A stretch of DNA of 64,000 bases from an uncultured Gammaproteobacteria bacterium (GTDB taxonomy: Bacteria > Pseudomonadota > Gammaproteobacteria > PS1 > Pseudothioglobaceae): the NCBI GenBank assembly GCA_902512305.1, contig CABXIU010000002.1, positions 108,512 to 172,511 of the forward strand, read 5' to 3'. The notes beneath the pieces were generated by a model. The model was not told the DNA's origin. It did no database searches and saw only the letters and a program-made list of their open reading frames with translations. A program made the position numbers and the translations under genes. Below, piece by piece: positions 17,736 through 27,907 of the stretch. The first letter of the stretch is position 1. Each line of letters begins with the position of its first letter.

Positions 17736-18144
17736 TAAGCCAAGTTTGTAAAATTAGTTCTGCTGATCGTTTATCTACCTCACCCCTGTCAGCATTTTTG
17801 TGAGCGTGGTGCCATTTTAGTTGTTTTTTTGCCTCTAAAGACGATAAATACTCGTCGATAAAAAAGACACTAATATTAAAGCGCTTTTCAAGTTTTCTGC
17901 CAAAGGATTTTGCTATAAATGTCATCTCTTGTTCTTGATTATCTTTATCAAGTGGCAGGCCTATAATAAATATATCTGGCTTGTGCTCATTGATGATAAC
18001 GTCAAGTTCTCTCCAGTTTGTTGAGCCGTCTTTGTTATGGGTAACTGTTTCAATCCCATTGGCATGAGATGTAAGACTATTGGCTATAGCAATACCAGTT
18101 CTTTTAGTGCCAACATCAAAACCGAGGTAGGTTTTGATTGTCAT
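17716..18144 (-). CDS. ruvX: Holliday junction resolvase-like RuvX/YqgF
   Basis: A 142-residue RNase H-fold nuclease family member used in ribosomal RNA 5-prime maturation and possibly recombination. GFDVGTKRTGIAIANS at the N terminus carries the first catalytic Asp, IIGLPLDKDNQEQEMT lies in the middle, and DEYLSSLEA and D near the C terminus give the other acidic residues. The ATG overlaps the mltB stop by four bases; the gene end overlaps pyrB. The ruvX-pyrB order is common in gammaproteobacteria. Confidence 0.94.
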   Translation of the reverse strand: MTIKTYLGFDVGTKRTGIAIANSLTSHANGIETVTHNKDGSTNWRELDVIINEHKPDIFIIGLPLDKDNQEQEMTFIAKSFGRKLEKRFNISVFFIDEYLSSLEAKKQLKWHHAHKNADRGEVDKRSAELILQTWLNETTRD

Positions 18145-19310
18145 TGGAGTTGTTGAAAGAGTTCATAGCCGACATAGCCGTCTGCAATAAAACCAATGTC
18201 AGACTGGAATTTTCTTGTAGCTTCTCTTGTTTTTGGTCCTGCCATGCCGTCAGGCGTTCCAGTGTCATAGCCCAGTAGGTTTAGCGTATTTTGAATTTGC
18301 ATAATGTCTTCTCTGCTAAGAAGTGGCTCATCCAATGATTTGGCTGAGAGCCTGCCAGCGCCATTAAGCCTGTCTGATAGATGGGCTACAGAGAGAGCAT
18401 ATAAGATTGAACGGTTCCACCCCATGATTACATCGAAGTTTCTATACACTAGGAACGCGGGTCCTTTATAACCCATTGGAACGATTAAAGAGGATTTAAA
18501 GTTAGATCTTGGTAGTGCAGAGCCATTGCCTCTAAGAACGCCAAGTGCCGCCCACTCGTTGACTGTTTTTTCATTTTTTAGGCCAGTTAATCGGTAGTCA
18601 AAATTTTTGGGAATTAAAGCTTCTCGACCCCATTTTTCTCCTTTTTCCCATCCCAGTTTTTTGAGAAAGTTTCCAGCACTCGCATAGATATCCTCTTTAT
18701 CATTCCAGAGGTTGACTTTACCATCATTATTGGCATCAATTCCATAGGCAAGAACATTGGTTGGCATAAACTGAACAGCGCCTATTGCACCTGCCCAAGA
18801 TCCGGTTGCATTAATTGGAATTGTTTTTTTATCCATTAGTTTTAAGGCTGCAATTAGTTCTCTTGTAAAGAATTTAGAGCGCCTTGGGTCATAAGCTAAT
18901 GTGGCTAAAGACTGAACCAGACTCTCATTACCCATAAAGTTTCCATAATTACTCTCTAGCCCTAAAAAGGCAACAATCACATGGGACGGGACGCCATATT
19001 TTTGTGAGGTTTTGTTAAGCAATGAGGCGTTTTGTTTTAATGTATCATTTCCATTATTGATGCGCGTTTTGCTGACTCTTTTGTTGAAATAGTGCCAAAA
19101 GTTTTGACTAAACTCAGCTTGTGCGCCATCTTCAGTAATAATAGATGGGTCTGGAGCGGTGAGGCCAGAAAATGCTTGGTCAATCGTTGATTTGGAGACG
19201 CCTTGTTCGATGGCAGATTTGCGAACCTGGTCTAAAAAGTCGTCAAATGAAACTGAATTTGCGAAAACGCTTGTTGTAAGAAAAACAAGACAAAAAAATC
19301 TAAAAAACAT
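18141..19310 (-). CDS. mltB: Lytic murein transglycosylase, MltB family with C-terminal peptidoglycan-binding domain
   Basis: A 389-residue periplasmic enzyme that cleaves glycan strands. A signal peptide (MFFRFFCLVFLTTSVFANS) has no lipobox, so it should be soluble or peripheral. The catalytic Glu is in AFLGLESNYGNFMG near residue 120; SWAGAIGAVQFMPTNVLAYG near 170 and DIYASAGNFLKKLGW near 205 are MltB hallmarks. A PG_binding_1 domain fills the last 60 residues (IQNTLNLLGYDTGTPDG, KTREATRKFQ). It is the first gene of the leftward unit with ruvX, pyrB and ygfB, divergent from rarA. Confidence 0.94.
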   Translation of the reverse strand: MFFRFFCLVFLTTSVFANSVSFDDFLDQVRKSAIEQGVSKSTIDQAFSGLTAPDPSIITEDGAQAEFSQNFWHYFNKRVSKTRINNGNDTLKQNASLLNKTSQKYGVPSHVIVAFLGLESNYGNFMGNESLVQSLATLAYDPRRSKFFTRELIAALKLMDKKTIPINATGSWAGAIGAVQFMPTNVLAYGIDANNDGKVNLWNDKEDIYASAGNFLKKLGWEKGEKWGREALIPKNFDYRLTGLKNEKTVNEWAALGVLRGNGSALPRSNFKSSLIVPMGYKGPAFLVYRNFDVIMGWNRSILYALSVAHLSDRLNGAGRLSAKSLDEPLLSREDIMQIQNTLNLLGYDTGTPDGMAGPKTREATRKFQSDIGFIADGYVGYELFQQLQ

Positions 19311-19362
19311 ATGTGAATTATAATGGCTAAAAACATTCTTATTTTAATTAATCTAGCTCAAG

Positions 19363-20616
19363 ATGTCGACCTATAAACCACTAGCTGAGATATTAAGACC
19401 AGCCCAGTTGAGTGAGTTCGTTGGCCAGCAACATTTGCTAGATGCTGACAAGCCAATTGGAAAGGCGTTAACCGACAATCAGCTTCACTCGATGATTTTG
19501 TGGGGACCCTCGGGAGTAGGAAAGACAACCTTGGCAAGAATTATCTGTAGTCAGATGGGTGCTCATTTTGAGCAGATGTCAGCGGTGCTTGATGGGGTTA
19601 AAGAGCTTAGAAATATCATTAAACATGCTGAGCTTTATAAGCAAAATGACAGAAGCACCATATTATTTGTTGATGAGATTCATCGTTTTAATAAAGCACA
19701 ACAGGATGCTTTTTTGCCGCATATAGAATCTGGACTCATAACTCTAATTGGCGCAACTACTGAAAACCCTTCATTTGAAATCAATTCATCACTACTCTCA
19801 AGGACAAGGGTTTACATTCTTCAAAAGCTGAGTAATGATGAGCTTGAGCAGATTGCATTTAAGGCAATGAAGAGGCAAAAGATAAAGCTTGAAAGTGATG
19901 GATCCTTGCCTTTGATTATTGAAAATAGCGATGGCGATGCTCGTAGACTTATCAATATTATTGAGCAATTAACGCAAAATTCTAGTAAGACTCTTAATCA
20001 AAAAGATGTAATCAAAACACTGCAAAAGAAATTGAGCAGTTTTGATAAAGGAGGTGATATTTATTACCAGCAGCTCTCAGCTTTTCATAAATCTGTAAGA
20101 GGCTCATCTCCAGATGGCGCACTTTACTGGATGGCAAGAATGATTGTGTCAGGCTGTGACCCAAAAATTATTGCCAGAAGGCTTCTTGCGATTGCTTCTG
20201 AAGATATAGGTAATGCCGATCCAAGGGCACTTCAAATCACTATGAACGCATGGGATGTTTATGAACGCTTAGGAGATAAAGAGGGTAATCGTGCTATCGC
20301 TCAGGCAGCTGTGTTTTGTGCATGTGCACCCAAATCAAATGCCGTATATAGTGCCTTTAATACGGCAATTGAAGCTGCAAAAGAAACCAATGATTTAGAG
20401 GTTCCTATTCATCTTAGGAATGCACCAACAAAACTTCTAGAGGAACTAGGTCATGGTAAGGGCTATCGCTACGCACATGATGAGCTGGGAGCTATTAGTA
20501 AAGGGCAAACTTATTTTCCAGATGAGATGGGAGAAAAAATATATTATGAGCCCACCGATAGAGGCCTAGAGATTAAAATTAAGGAAAAACTAGATCAGCT
20601 GAGATCAGGGTTATGA
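19363..20616 (+). CDS. rarA: Replication-associated recombination protein RarA (MgsA)
   Basis: A 417-residue AAA+ clamp-loader-like ATPase acting at stalled forks. Walker [13 protein letters not shown] is near residue 50, Walker [21 protein letters not shown] near 102, and sensor region [18 protein letters not shown] near 128. The C-terminal tetramer domain includes [19 protein letters not shown]. Family length and order are complete. It overlaps crcB by four bases. Confidence 0.96.
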   Translation: MSTYKPLAEILRPAQLSEFVGQQHLLDADKPIGKALTDNQLHSMILWGPSGVGKTTLARIICSQMGAHFEQMSAVLDGVKELRNIIKHAELYKQNDRSTILFVDEIHRFNKAQQDAFLPHIESGLITLIGATTENPSFEINSSLLSRTRVYILQKLSNDELEQIAFKAMKRQKIKLESDGSLPLIIENSDGDARRLINIIEQLTQNSSKTLNQKDVIKTLQKKLSSFDKGGDIYYQQLSAFHKSVRGSSPDGALYWMARMIVSGCDPKIIARRLLAIASEDIGNADPRALQITMNAWDVYERLGDKEGNRAIAQAAVFCACAPKSNAVYSAFNTAIEAAKETNDLEVPIHLRNAPTKLLEELGHGKGYRYAHDELGAISKGQTYFPDEMGEKIYYEPTDRGLEIKIKEKLDQLRSGL

Positions 20617-21008
20617 GCACATTATCATCCATAGCGAGTATTGGCATCGGCGCCACTATTGGGGCTTCATGCAGATATTATATAGGCATAATTTCGGTTC
20701 AATATCTGGGGAAAGGATTGCCCTATGGAACCTTGATTTCAAACATCATTGGCTCATTCATTGCAGGCGTTTTAATTGTGTTTGTTCTAGAAAAACTTTT
20801 TCTGAGTGAGACTTACCGACTAATGCTCCTTGTTGGTCTGGCAGGCTCATTAACAACTATGTCTGCTCTCTCGATAGAGTCCGTTGAGATGCTGAGTGGA
20901 GGACATTACTCTCAAGCTTTGATTAATATCGTATTGAACTTATTACTCTCACTTATAGCTGCAAGCCTAGGTGTTGTCTCAACAAAATATCTATTTAATT
21001 TAGCGTAA
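20613..21008 (+). CDS. crcB: CrcB/Fluc-type fluoride channel with altered Phe box
   Basis: A 131-residue four-span protein of the fluoride-exporting Fluc family. SNIIGSFIAGVLIVF carries the conserved Asn-x-x-Gly-Ser of span two. The third-span break reads GLAGSLTTMSALSIE, where typical members have GG-TTFSTFS; the two Phe-box residues are Met and Leu here. The start overlaps the end of rarA by four bases, and its 3-prime end overlaps the convergent gshB by nine bases. No fluoride riboswitch was recognised upstream, which lies inside rarA. Confidence 0.85.
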   Translation: MSTLSSIASIGIGATIGASCRYYIGIISVQYLGKGLPYGTLISNIIGSFIAGVLIVFVLEKLFLSETYRLMLLVGLAGSLTTMSALSIESVEMLSGGHYSQALINIVLNLLLSLIAASLGVVSTKYLFNLA

Positions 21009-21956
21009 AGCTAGTATTTTTTCAATTTCGTCCAAAAGCGTTGATGAGATATTGATTTCAAACTGCTTGTCGAGTTCTCTAATGCACGTAGGGCTAGTCA
21101 CATTAATCTCTGTAATATAGTCGCCTATGACATCAAGACCAACAAAAACAAGCTCTTTTTCAATCAGTATTGGGGCGATTTGAGCGCATAGGTATCGATC
21201 TCTCTCAGACAGGAGTTGTCCAACTCCCTTTGCACCAGCAGCAAGGTTTCCTTTAAAACTTCCTTCAGCAGGGAGTCTAGCTAGGGCGTAATCAACAGGT
21301 TTTCCATTAATTAAGAGGATTCTCTTATCACCATCCTTTATTTCAGGCAAAAACTCTTGAGCCATAATATAACGACTTTCATTGTTAGTAATTTTATTAA
21401 GAACCTTATTAATGTTTTTATCTCCTTTAGAAAGTTTAAAGATATCTGTGCCGCCCATGCCATCCAAGGGTTTGACAACAACTATTTTTATTTCATTAAT
21501 AAAGCCATTGAGCTTTTCAATTTTTGAACTAACCAGTGTTTTTGGAATGCAGTCTGGAAAATTTAAAGTAAATAGTTTTTCATTAGCATCTCTCAACGAG
21601 CTGGGTTTATTGACGACTAGAACCCCTTTTGAATCAAGTTGTTCCAAGAGATAAGTTGCATAAATGTAATCCATATCGAATGGAGGGTCTTTTCTCATCA
21701 AGACTACATCGAGAGAGTGCAAATTAATCACTTTTGAGCTCTCTGTTGAGTACCAGTTTACGTCTGAATCTTTAACACTTGTTCTATTGGAGTGTGCATT
21801 AACTCTACCATCAGCATAAAACATATCAGGACTGTCAAAGGTGTAAATTTCCCAGCCTCTCTTCTGCGCTTCTAGCATCATTGCAAAAGAGGAGTCTTTG
21901 TTTGGCCTAATGTTGGAAATATCATCCATCAATACGCCGAGTCTAATTGGCTTCAT
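21000..21956 (-). CDS. gshB: Glutathione synthetase
   Basis: A 318-residue ATP-grasp enzyme joining gamma-glutamylcysteine and glycine. I start at 21956 (MKPIRLGVLMDDISNI) because E. coli GshB begins this way; ATGs at 21962 and 21974 are alternatives. Family segments are KDSSFAMMLEAQKRGW, LMRKDPPFDMDYIYATYLLE, VVKPLDGMGGTDIF, MAQEFLPEIKDGDKRILL and the C-terminal INVTSPTCIRELD. A TATAAT on the minus strand (21964-21969) lies close to the chosen start, so the mRNA may be leaderless. It converges with crcB. Confidence 0.94.
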   Translation of the reverse strand: MKPIRLGVLMDDISNIRPNKDSSFAMMLEAQKRGWEIYTFDSPDMFYADGRVNAHSNRTSVKDSDVNWYSTESSKVINLHSLDVVLMRKDPPFDMDYIYATYLLEQLDSKGVLVVNKPSSLRDANEKLFTLNFPDCIPKTLVSSKIEKLNGFINEIKIVVVKPLDGMGGTDIFKLSKGDKNINKVLNKITNNESRYIMAQEFLPEIKDGDKRILLINGKPVDYALARLPAEGSFKGNLAAGAKGVGQLLSERDRYLCAQIAPILIEKELVFVGLDVIGDYITEINVTSPTCIRELDKQFEINISSTLLDEIEKILALR

Positions 21957-22012
21957 CGGCATATTATAATGCAATCAGATTCAATAATAAGAAGCATAAC
22001 TGGCAAAAAATG

Positions 22013-22041
22013 TTGAATTGGCAAGGTTTTGGGCGTATAAT
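22013..22041 (+). promoter_or_regulatory. Promoter of tRNA-fMet / rimP-nusA-infB unit
   Basis: TTGAAT (22013-22018) and TATAAT (22036-22041) are separated by 17 bases, followed by a G/C-rich start region (TTCGCC) typical of stable-RNA promoters. The initiator tRNA begins about 13 bases after the -10 box. Confidence 0.75.
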
Positions 22042-22054
22042 TTCGCCTCTTTAG

Positions 22055-22131
<77 letters not shown>

Positions 22132-22136
22132 ATTTA

Positions 22137-22159
22137 GGCCCCCTCTTTTGGGGGTTTTT
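22137..22159 (+). terminator. Short hairpin terminator/attenuator between tRNA-fMet and rimP
   Basis: CCCCC (22139-22143), a six-base loop, GGGGG (22150-22154) and five T. It begins five bases after the tRNA and ends just before the rimP ribosome-binding site, so part of the transcription may read through into rimP-nusA-infB. Confidence 0.75.
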
Positions 22160-22171
22160 GTTAGGAGTTTT

Positions 22172-22636
22172 ATGGTGGCTAAGATAGCGGATAAAGTGCT
22201 TTCAATTCTTAACCCAAGTGTTCACGACTTGGGTTACGAGTTGCTGGGCGTTGAATATTTACCAAGTGGTAAGCGCTCTGTATTAAGGCTGTATATTGAT
22301 TCAGACAAAGGTATTGGAGTAAATGATTGCGAAATTGTTTCACGCCAAGTAAGTGCAATAATGGATGTAGAGGATCCAATAAACGGACAGTACAATCTTG
22401 AGGTTTCATCTCCAGGAATTGAGAGACCTCTTTTTAGTATGGACCATTACATGCGTTTTTTGGGACATGAGGTTCTTATAAGAACGTATAGACCGATTGA
22501 AGGTAGAAGAAAATTTACTGGCACAATTGGAAGCGTGAGTGAAAAAAGCAATTCACTGGACTTAGCAACAGAGCTGGGCTTTGTTACTTTAGATATAGAT
22601 TTAATAGAAAAAGCAAATTTAGTTGCTCATTTTTAG
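22172..22636 (+). CDS. rimP: Ribosome maturation factor RimP
   Basis: A 154-residue protein needed for 30S subunit assembly. I start it at 22172, preceded by AGGAG at 22163-22167. VHDLGYELLGVEYLPSGKRSVLRLYID, DCEIVSRQVSAIMDVEDPI and LEVSSPGIERPLF are the family signatures, in order. First protein gene of the conserved rimP-nusA-infB-rbfA-truB unit. Confidence 0.96.
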   Translation: MVAKIADKVLSILNPSVHDLGYELLGVEYLPSGKRSVLRLYIDSDKGIGVNDCEIVSRQVSAIMDVEDPINGQYNLEVSSPGIERPLFSMDHYMRFLGHEVLIRTYRPIEGRRKFTGTIGSVSEKSNSLDLATELGFVTLDIDLIEKANLVAHF

Positions 22637-22645
22637 GAGAAGCCG

Positions 22646-24121
22646 ATGGATGGCAAAGAGTTATTTTTAATGATTGAGGCAATCTCAAATGAAAAGAACA
22701 TCACCAAAGAAGATGTTCTCGAGTCATTGGAAGAGGCACTAGCGGTTGCGACAAAGAAGCGTGGCAATTTAGAAGTGCGCGTAGAGGTTGACAGACATAC
22801 AGGAGAGTTTAAGACATTCAGGCAATGGCAGGTCATCCAAGACGGCGAAGAGTTTGTTGACGATGACGGAACAATGTTTGATGCGGAGTTACACATTCAT
22901 CAAGCTGATGCAAATGGATTGAATGTTGATGAGTTTGTTGAGGAGCCAATGGAGTCTCTTGAGTTTGGAAGAATTGCGGCTCAAATCGCCAAACAGGTCA
23001 TCATTCAAAAAGTTCGTGAGGCTGAAAGAACGGTTGTCGTAGACAACTATTCTGAACGAGTCGGTGAAGTGGTCGCAGTTACAGTTAAAAGGGTTGACAG
23101 AGGAAATGTTTATGTCGATATGGGAGGCATTGATGGAATGATTTCAAAATATGACTTGATTCCTAATGAATCGATAAGAAAAAATGACCGTCTAAGGGCT
23201 TACATTAAAGAAGTCAAGTCAACTCCACGAGGTGCCCAAATTTTCCTAAGTCGAACTGCAAATGAGATGATGGTTCAGCTATTTGAAATGGAAGTGCCTG
23301 AGATTAGTGAAGGAGTTATTGAGATTAAAGCTGGTGCAAGAGATCCGGGGCTTCGATCAAAGCTCGCAGTTAAAGCTAAAGACAAGCGAATTGACCCGAT
23401 AGGCTCATGCATTGGAATGAGAGGTGCTAGAGTACAAGCCGTCTCAAATGAGTTGAATGGTGAGCGTGTCGATATCATTCTTTGGAACGATGATCCAGCA
23501 CAATTTGTAATTAACGCTATGGCACCTGCAGAGGTAAGCTCAATTGTTGTTGATGAAGACAAGAGATCTATGGATATTGCAGTTGAGGAAGATCAGTTGG
23601 CACTTGCTATTGGCAGAGGCGGTCAAAATATCAAGTTAGCGAGTAAGCTTTCAGGTTGGAAACTGAACGTTATGTCTCTTACTGACGCTGATGAAATACA
23701 AGCTCAAGAGATCCAGAAGACAGGAGAAAAACTTGCCGAAAAACTTGGTGTCGACGCCGAGGTTGCTGGAGTTCTGATTGACGAGGGCTTCACAAGTTTA
23801 GATGATATTGCTGAAGCTAAAGCAGAAACCCTTTCTCAGATTGAAGAGTTTGACACTGAGATGGTTGATGAGCTTCAAGAAAGAGCGCAGGATGCTCAGC
23901 TCGTAAAAGCTTTAAATGATGCAGAGGCTACTGAAACTTTGCTTTCAGTAGATGGCGTTGATGATTCTCTCGCATCAGCCTTGGTTGGAGCTGAAATTAA
24001 TACTGTAGATGAGCTGGCAGAACTCTCAATTGTTGAGTTGTTAGAGATCCAAGATATTGGAAATGATAGCGCTTCTGCTGTTATCATGGCAGCCAGAGAA
24101 AAAGAAGGTTGGTTTGACTAG
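22646..24121 (+). CDS. nusA: Transcription termination/antitermination factor NusA
   Basis: A 491-residue RNA polymerase-binding factor. The N-terminal domain starts ELFLMIEAISNEKNI; an S1 domain covers about residues 135-200 (VVAVTVKRVDRGNVYVDMGG), KH domains follow (GSCIGMRGARVQAVSNELNGE and ALAIGRGGQNIKLASKLSGW), and two C-terminal acidic helix-hairpin-helix repeats end the protein, as in E. coli. It starts nine bases after rimP. Confidence 0.97.
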   Translation: MDGKELFLMIEAISNEKNITKEDVLESLEEALAVATKKRGNLEVRVEVDRHTGEFKTFRQWQVIQDGEEFVDDDGTMFDAELHIHQADANGLNVDEFVEEPMESLEFGRIAAQIAKQVIIQKVREAERTVVVDNYSERVGEVVAVTVKRVDRGNVYVDMGGIDGMISKYDLIPNESIRKNDRLRAYIKEVKSTPRGAQIFLSRTANEMMVQLFEMEVPEISEGVIEIKAGARDPGLRSKLAVKAKDKRIDPIGSCIGMRGARVQAVSNELNGERVDIILWNDDPAQFVINAMAPAEVSSIVVDEDKRSMDIAVEEDQLALAIGRGGQNIKLASKLSGWKLNVMSLTDADEIQAQEIQKTGEKLAEKLGVDAEVAGVLIDEGFTSLDDIAEAKAETLSQIEEFDTEMVDELQERAQDAQLVKALNDAEATETLLSVDGVDDSLASALVGAEINTVDELAELSIVELLEIQDIGNDSASAVIMAAREKEGWFD

Positions 24122-24172
24122 TCTTATAAGTAATTAAAGTACACGATACGATACTCATACATAGGTATAAAT

Positions 24173-26611
24173 ATGGCACATACAGTTGAAAGTTTATCAA
24201 AATTACTCAAAAAGTCACCAGAGCAGGTTATTTCTATTTTGACTGCAGCCGGAATCTTGGGAAAGACAGCAGAATCAAATATTTCAGCAGAAGAAAGACA
24301 GATTTTAATGTCAAGTTTGAGTAAGCGTTCTGCACAAAAGTCGAGCATTTCTGTATCCAGAAAAACTACAAAGCCAACCTCAAGTTCGTCTTCTGGAGGG
24401 GTTAAAATCCAGATTAAAAAGAAACGCGAAGCCCCTTCAACCAACCAATCTGAACAAATTGATCATGAAGCCATATTAAAAGCTAAAGAGGCTTTAGAGG
24501 CAGGTAGGCTAGCTGAGCAAAAGGATGAGGAGAGAGACGCGAAACGTAACGATATGGCTCGCCAGAAGAAGGTTAAAGATGAAGAAATACACGCTCAAAA
24601 AACTCAAAAAGAATTAGTTGATAAAGAAGAACAATCAAGAATAGACAAAGGCAAGCTTGAAGCTGATAAGGCTAAAGAAAAAAAGAAAGGGCCTAAGAGG
24701 TTGAGGTCTGGACCGAACTCATCTCCAAAACGTAAAGAGCTTCACGTTGCAAAGCACAATCCAAACAGAAAGCTTAAGAAAAAAGAGAGAACACAAATAT
24801 CACAAAAAATGCAAGAGGAGCAGGCTCAACACGGTTTTCATATGCCTGTTGAGCCGATAAAGCATGAAATATTAATACCTGAAACAATAAAAATATCTGA
24901 ACTTGCACTCAAGATGACAACTAAAGCTGGAGAGGTTCTTAAAGTTATGATGGGAATGGGTGTTATGGCAACTCTTAATGATGTGATTGATCAAGATACA
25001 GCCATTCTGGTTGTTGAAGAAATGGGGCACACTCCTATTGCTAGCAATGAAGAAACGGTTGAAGATACTCTTGTTCAGAATCCTGATGATGATTCAGACT
25101 CTGTGCCAAGACCCCCAGTGGTTGCAATTATGGGCCATGTGGATCATGGAAAAACTTCACTTCTTGATTATATTCGTAAGTCTAAAGTGGCTGAAGTTGA
25201 GGCGGGGGGCATAACACAACATATTGGTGCATACCAGGTTGAGCAAAAAGGAAGTTTAATTACCTTTATTGATACGCCAGGACATGCCGCTTTTTCTAAG
25301 ATGCGTTTAAGAGGGGCATCAGCTACTGATATTGTTATTCTAGTAGTTGCAGCAGATGACGGCGTAATGCCTCAAACTATTGAGTCAATTAAACACGCAA
25401 AAGACTCTAATGTTCCTATTATCGTGGCTATCAATAAAATAGATAAAGAAGGTGCCGAAATTGACAAGGTCAAACAAGTTCTCTCTACTCATGATGTAAT
25501 TGCAGATGAATGGGGTGGCGATGTTCTAATGGTGGGAGTTTCAGCCCATACAGGCGAGGGTATTGATGAGCTTTTGGAAAGCATTACTTTGACTGCTGAA
25601 ATGGCAGAGATTAGTGCAGTTCCAGATAAGCCAGCAAGTGGCGTTGTTCTTGAGGCTAGATTAGACAAAGGACGTGGAAAAGTAACAACTGTACTTGTTC
25701 AGTCAGGAACTTTAAAGAAGGGGGATAACGTCATTGCTGGATTAGAATTTGGCAAGGTTAAGCAAATTCTTGATGATAACGGTAAACCGATTAATCAAGC
25801 AGAACCATCAAAGCCAGTTGAAATCTTAGGACTTTCAGGAGTTCCAGATTCAGGTGCAGAGGTTTTGGTAGTTGAAAGCGAGAGAAAGGCAAAAGAAGTT
25901 GCTGAATTCAGAAAAACAAAAGACCGTGAGGCCAAACTCCAGAAGCAGCAAGCTGAAAAGATGGATAATTTCTTTTCCAAAATGGAAGATGGGGAAATTT
26001 CAACAGTTAGTGTATTAATTAAGTCAGATGTAAGAGGTTCGGCACAAGCACTTGTTGAAGCATTAGAAGGGCTTTCAACAGAAGAAGTGAAGGTCAAAGT
26101 AGTGTCTTCAGGTGTCGGCGCAATTAACAATACTGATATTTCATTGGCTAGCGCTTCTAATGCTATTGTTCTTGGATTTAATGTCAGAGCAGATGCAGTT
26201 GCTAGAAAGACAGCTGATGCCGAAGGTATTAGGATTGAGTACTACAGTATTATTTATAACTTGATTGATGATATTAAAGCAATCATGGGTGGAATGCTTA
26301 GCCCAGAGCTTAGTGAAAATATTATTGGAATTGCTGGCGTCAAGGATGTGTTCAGGTCTCCTAAGTTTGGAGATATAGCTGGCTGCATGGTTGAAGAAGG
26401 TGTAGTCAGAAAAGATAGTCCTATCCGTGTTTTGCGTGATAGTGTTGTAATTTATGAGGGTGAGTTAGAATCACTGAGGCGCTTTAAAGATGATGTAAAT
26501 GAAGTTAAATCTGGAACAGAGTGTGGGATAGGTGTTTTAAACTATACGGATGTACAACCTGGTGATCAGATTGAAGTCTTTGAGCGAATTGAGCGAGCTC
26601 GTTCAATTTAG
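24173..26611 (+). CDS. infB: Translation initiation factor IF-2
   Basis: An 812-residue GTPase that brings initiator tRNA to the 30S subunit. An IF-2N domain at 1-50 is followed by a lysine- and glutamate-rich linker (about 90-220), then the G domain with [12 protein letters not shown] near 321, DTPGHAAF near 367 and NKID near 421, and C-terminal domains to residue 812. Complete. Confidence 0.97.
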   Translation: MAHTVESLSKLLKKSPEQVISILTAAGILGKTAESNISAEERQILMSSLSKRSAQKSSISVSRKTTKPTSSSSSGGVKIQIKKKREAPSTNQSEQIDHEAILKAKEALEAGRLAEQKDEERDAKRNDMARQKKVKDEEIHAQKTQKELVDKEEQSRIDKGKLEADKAKEKKKGPKRLRSGPNSSPKRKELHVAKHNPNRKLKKKERTQISQKMQEEQAQHGFHMPVEPIKHEILIPETIKISELALKMTTKAGEVLKVMMGMGVMATLNDVIDQDTAILVVEEMGHTPIASNEETVEDTLVQNPDDDSDSVPRPPVVAIMGHVDHGKTSLLDYIRKSKVAEVEAGGITQHIGAYQVEQKGSLITFIDTPGHAAFSKMRLRGASATDIVILVVAADDGVMPQTIESIKHAKDSNVPIIVAINKIDKEGAEIDKVKQVLSTHDVIADEWGGDVLMVGVSAHTGEGIDELLESITLTAEMAEISAVPDKPASGVVLEARLDKGRGKVTTVLVQSGTLKKGDNVIAGLEFGKVKQILDDNGKPINQAEPSKPVEILGLSGVPDSGAEVLVVESERKAKEVAEFRKTKDREAKLQKQQAEKMDNFFSKMEDGEISTVSVLIKSDVRGSAQALVEALEGLSTEEVKVKVVSSGVGAINNTDISLASASNAIVLGFNVRADAVARKTADAEGIRIEYYSIIYNLIDDIKAIMGGMLSPELSENIIGIAGVKDVFRSPKFGDIAGCMVEEGVVRKDSPIRVLRDSVVIYEGELESLRRFKDDVNEVKSGTECGIGVLNYTDVQPGDQIEVFERIERARSI

Positions 26612-26625
26612 GAGGTTGATTTTAG

Positions 26626-26964
26626 ATGCCTGAACAGGTAAGTTTTAGAGTAGAAAGAGTTAATGAATTGATTAAGCGAGAGTTAGTCCACTTGCTTTCA
26701 ACTGGTACTAAAGACCCTAGATTAAAAGAAGTCATAATTACTGATGTGATTGTCAGTCGAGACTTAACAAGTGCAAAGGTTTTTTTCTCTGTTGACGACG
26801 AGTCCCATAATAAGGTTGCTCCTTTACTCAATAACGCAAGTGGTTTTTTTAGAAAATCTTTATCAAAATCACTAGATCTAAGACATACACCGTCTCTCAA
26901 CTTTATTTACGATGCAGCTCCAAATACTGGTGCTCGAATGGACGATCTTTTAAGCAAGCTTTGA
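26626..26964 (+). CDS. rbfA: Ribosome-binding factor A
   Basis: A 112-residue KH-fold 30S assembly factor. RVERVNELIKRELVHLL at the start, DPRLKEVIITDVIVSRDLTSAKVFF in the middle and LRHTPSLNFIYDAA near residue 85 match the family. AGGAGG lies 12-17 bases upstream; it follows infB by 14 bases. Confidence 0.96.
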   Translation: MPEQVSFRVERVNELIKRELVHLLSTGTKDPRLKEVIITDVIVSRDLTSAKVFFSVDDESHNKVAPLLNNASGFFRKSLSKSLDLRHTPSLNFIYDAAPNTGARMDDLLSKL

Positions 26965-26975
26965 ATTTTTAGACT

Positions 26976-27878
26976 ATGTCTAAACGAAATAAAAAAGGCA
27001 GAGAGATTGATGGAGTTTTGATTTTAGATAAGGCAAGCGGGCATAGTTCGAATGCAGCATTACAAGACATAAAGCGTTTGTTTGATGCCAATAAAGCAGG
27101 CCATACAGGAAGCCTTGACCCTTTAGCGAGCGGCCTTCTTCCTATCTGTCTAGGGCAGTCAACTAAAGTTGCACAATTCTTACTTAATGATGACAAGAGA
27201 TACTTTGTAAGGGGAAAGTTAGGCCAGATTAGTAATACTGGAGACTCTGAGGGAGAGCTCAATCAATACGGTTCTACAAATAATCTTGATGAGAATGCTT
27301 TAAGGAATACTTTAAAAGAGTTTATTGGTGAAATAAATCAAGTTCCACCTATGTACTCAGCACTTAAAAAAAATGGCATGCCTCTATATAAACTTGCAAG
27401 AAAAGGTATAGAGGTAGAAAGAAAGGCAAGAAAAGTTAGTATCTATGAAATACAATTTATTGGCCTAGAAAAAGACATTTTAACTCTAGAGGTGTCTTGT
27501 TCAAAGGGCACCTATATTAGAACATTAGTTGAAGATATCGGAAAATCCATGGGTTGTGGCGGCTATGTTATTGAATTAAGAAGGATTGGCTTTGCTCACT
27601 TCAATATTTCACAAGGTAGAACCTTTGAAGACATTAAAGGCATGAGTTTGACTGAATTAGATTCACTCTTGATTGGTTCAGATGAAATGCTCCCAAATTT
27701 ACAGTCTATTTATTTGGATCATGATCAATCTTGCGACATAAAGTTTGGAAGAAAAATTAAATGTAATGAGTTAAATACTATTCAAAAAGTTAAACTTTAT
27801 GATGTTAATAATAAGTTTGTGGGAATTGGTGAAAGTAACAATATATCTGAAGTTTTGCCTAAGAGGATATTTAATTGA
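26976..27878 (+). CDS. truB: tRNA pseudouridine-55 synthase
   Basis: A 300-residue enzyme making pseudouridine 55 of tRNA. DGVLILDKASGHSSNAALQDIKR at the start, the catalytic Asp in HTGSLDPLASGLLPICLG, and SKGTYIRTLVEDIGKSMGCGGYV near 180 are diagnostic. It ends the rimP-to-truB unit. Confidence 0.96.
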   Translation: MSKRNKKGREIDGVLILDKASGHSSNAALQDIKRLFDANKAGHTGSLDPLASGLLPICLGQSTKVAQFLLNDDKRYFVRGKLGQISNTGDSEGELNQYGSTNNLDENALRNTLKEFIGEINQVPPMYSALKKNGMPLYKLARKGIEVERKARKVSIYEIQFIGLEKDILTLEVSCSKGTYIRTLVEDIGKSMGCGGYVIELRRIGFAHFNISQGRTFEDIKGMSLTELDSLLIGSDEMLPNLQSIYLDHDQSCDIKFGRKIKCNELNTIQKVKLYDVNNKFVGIGESNNISEVLPKRIFN

Positions 27879-27907
27879 GGGTTTCTGTAAATTAATATAG
27901 GAAGAAA

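Noticed and set aside
19296..19324. Promoter for rarA
   Set aside because: A TATAAT lies at 19319, but the -35 position reads AAATCT, so I do not list it.
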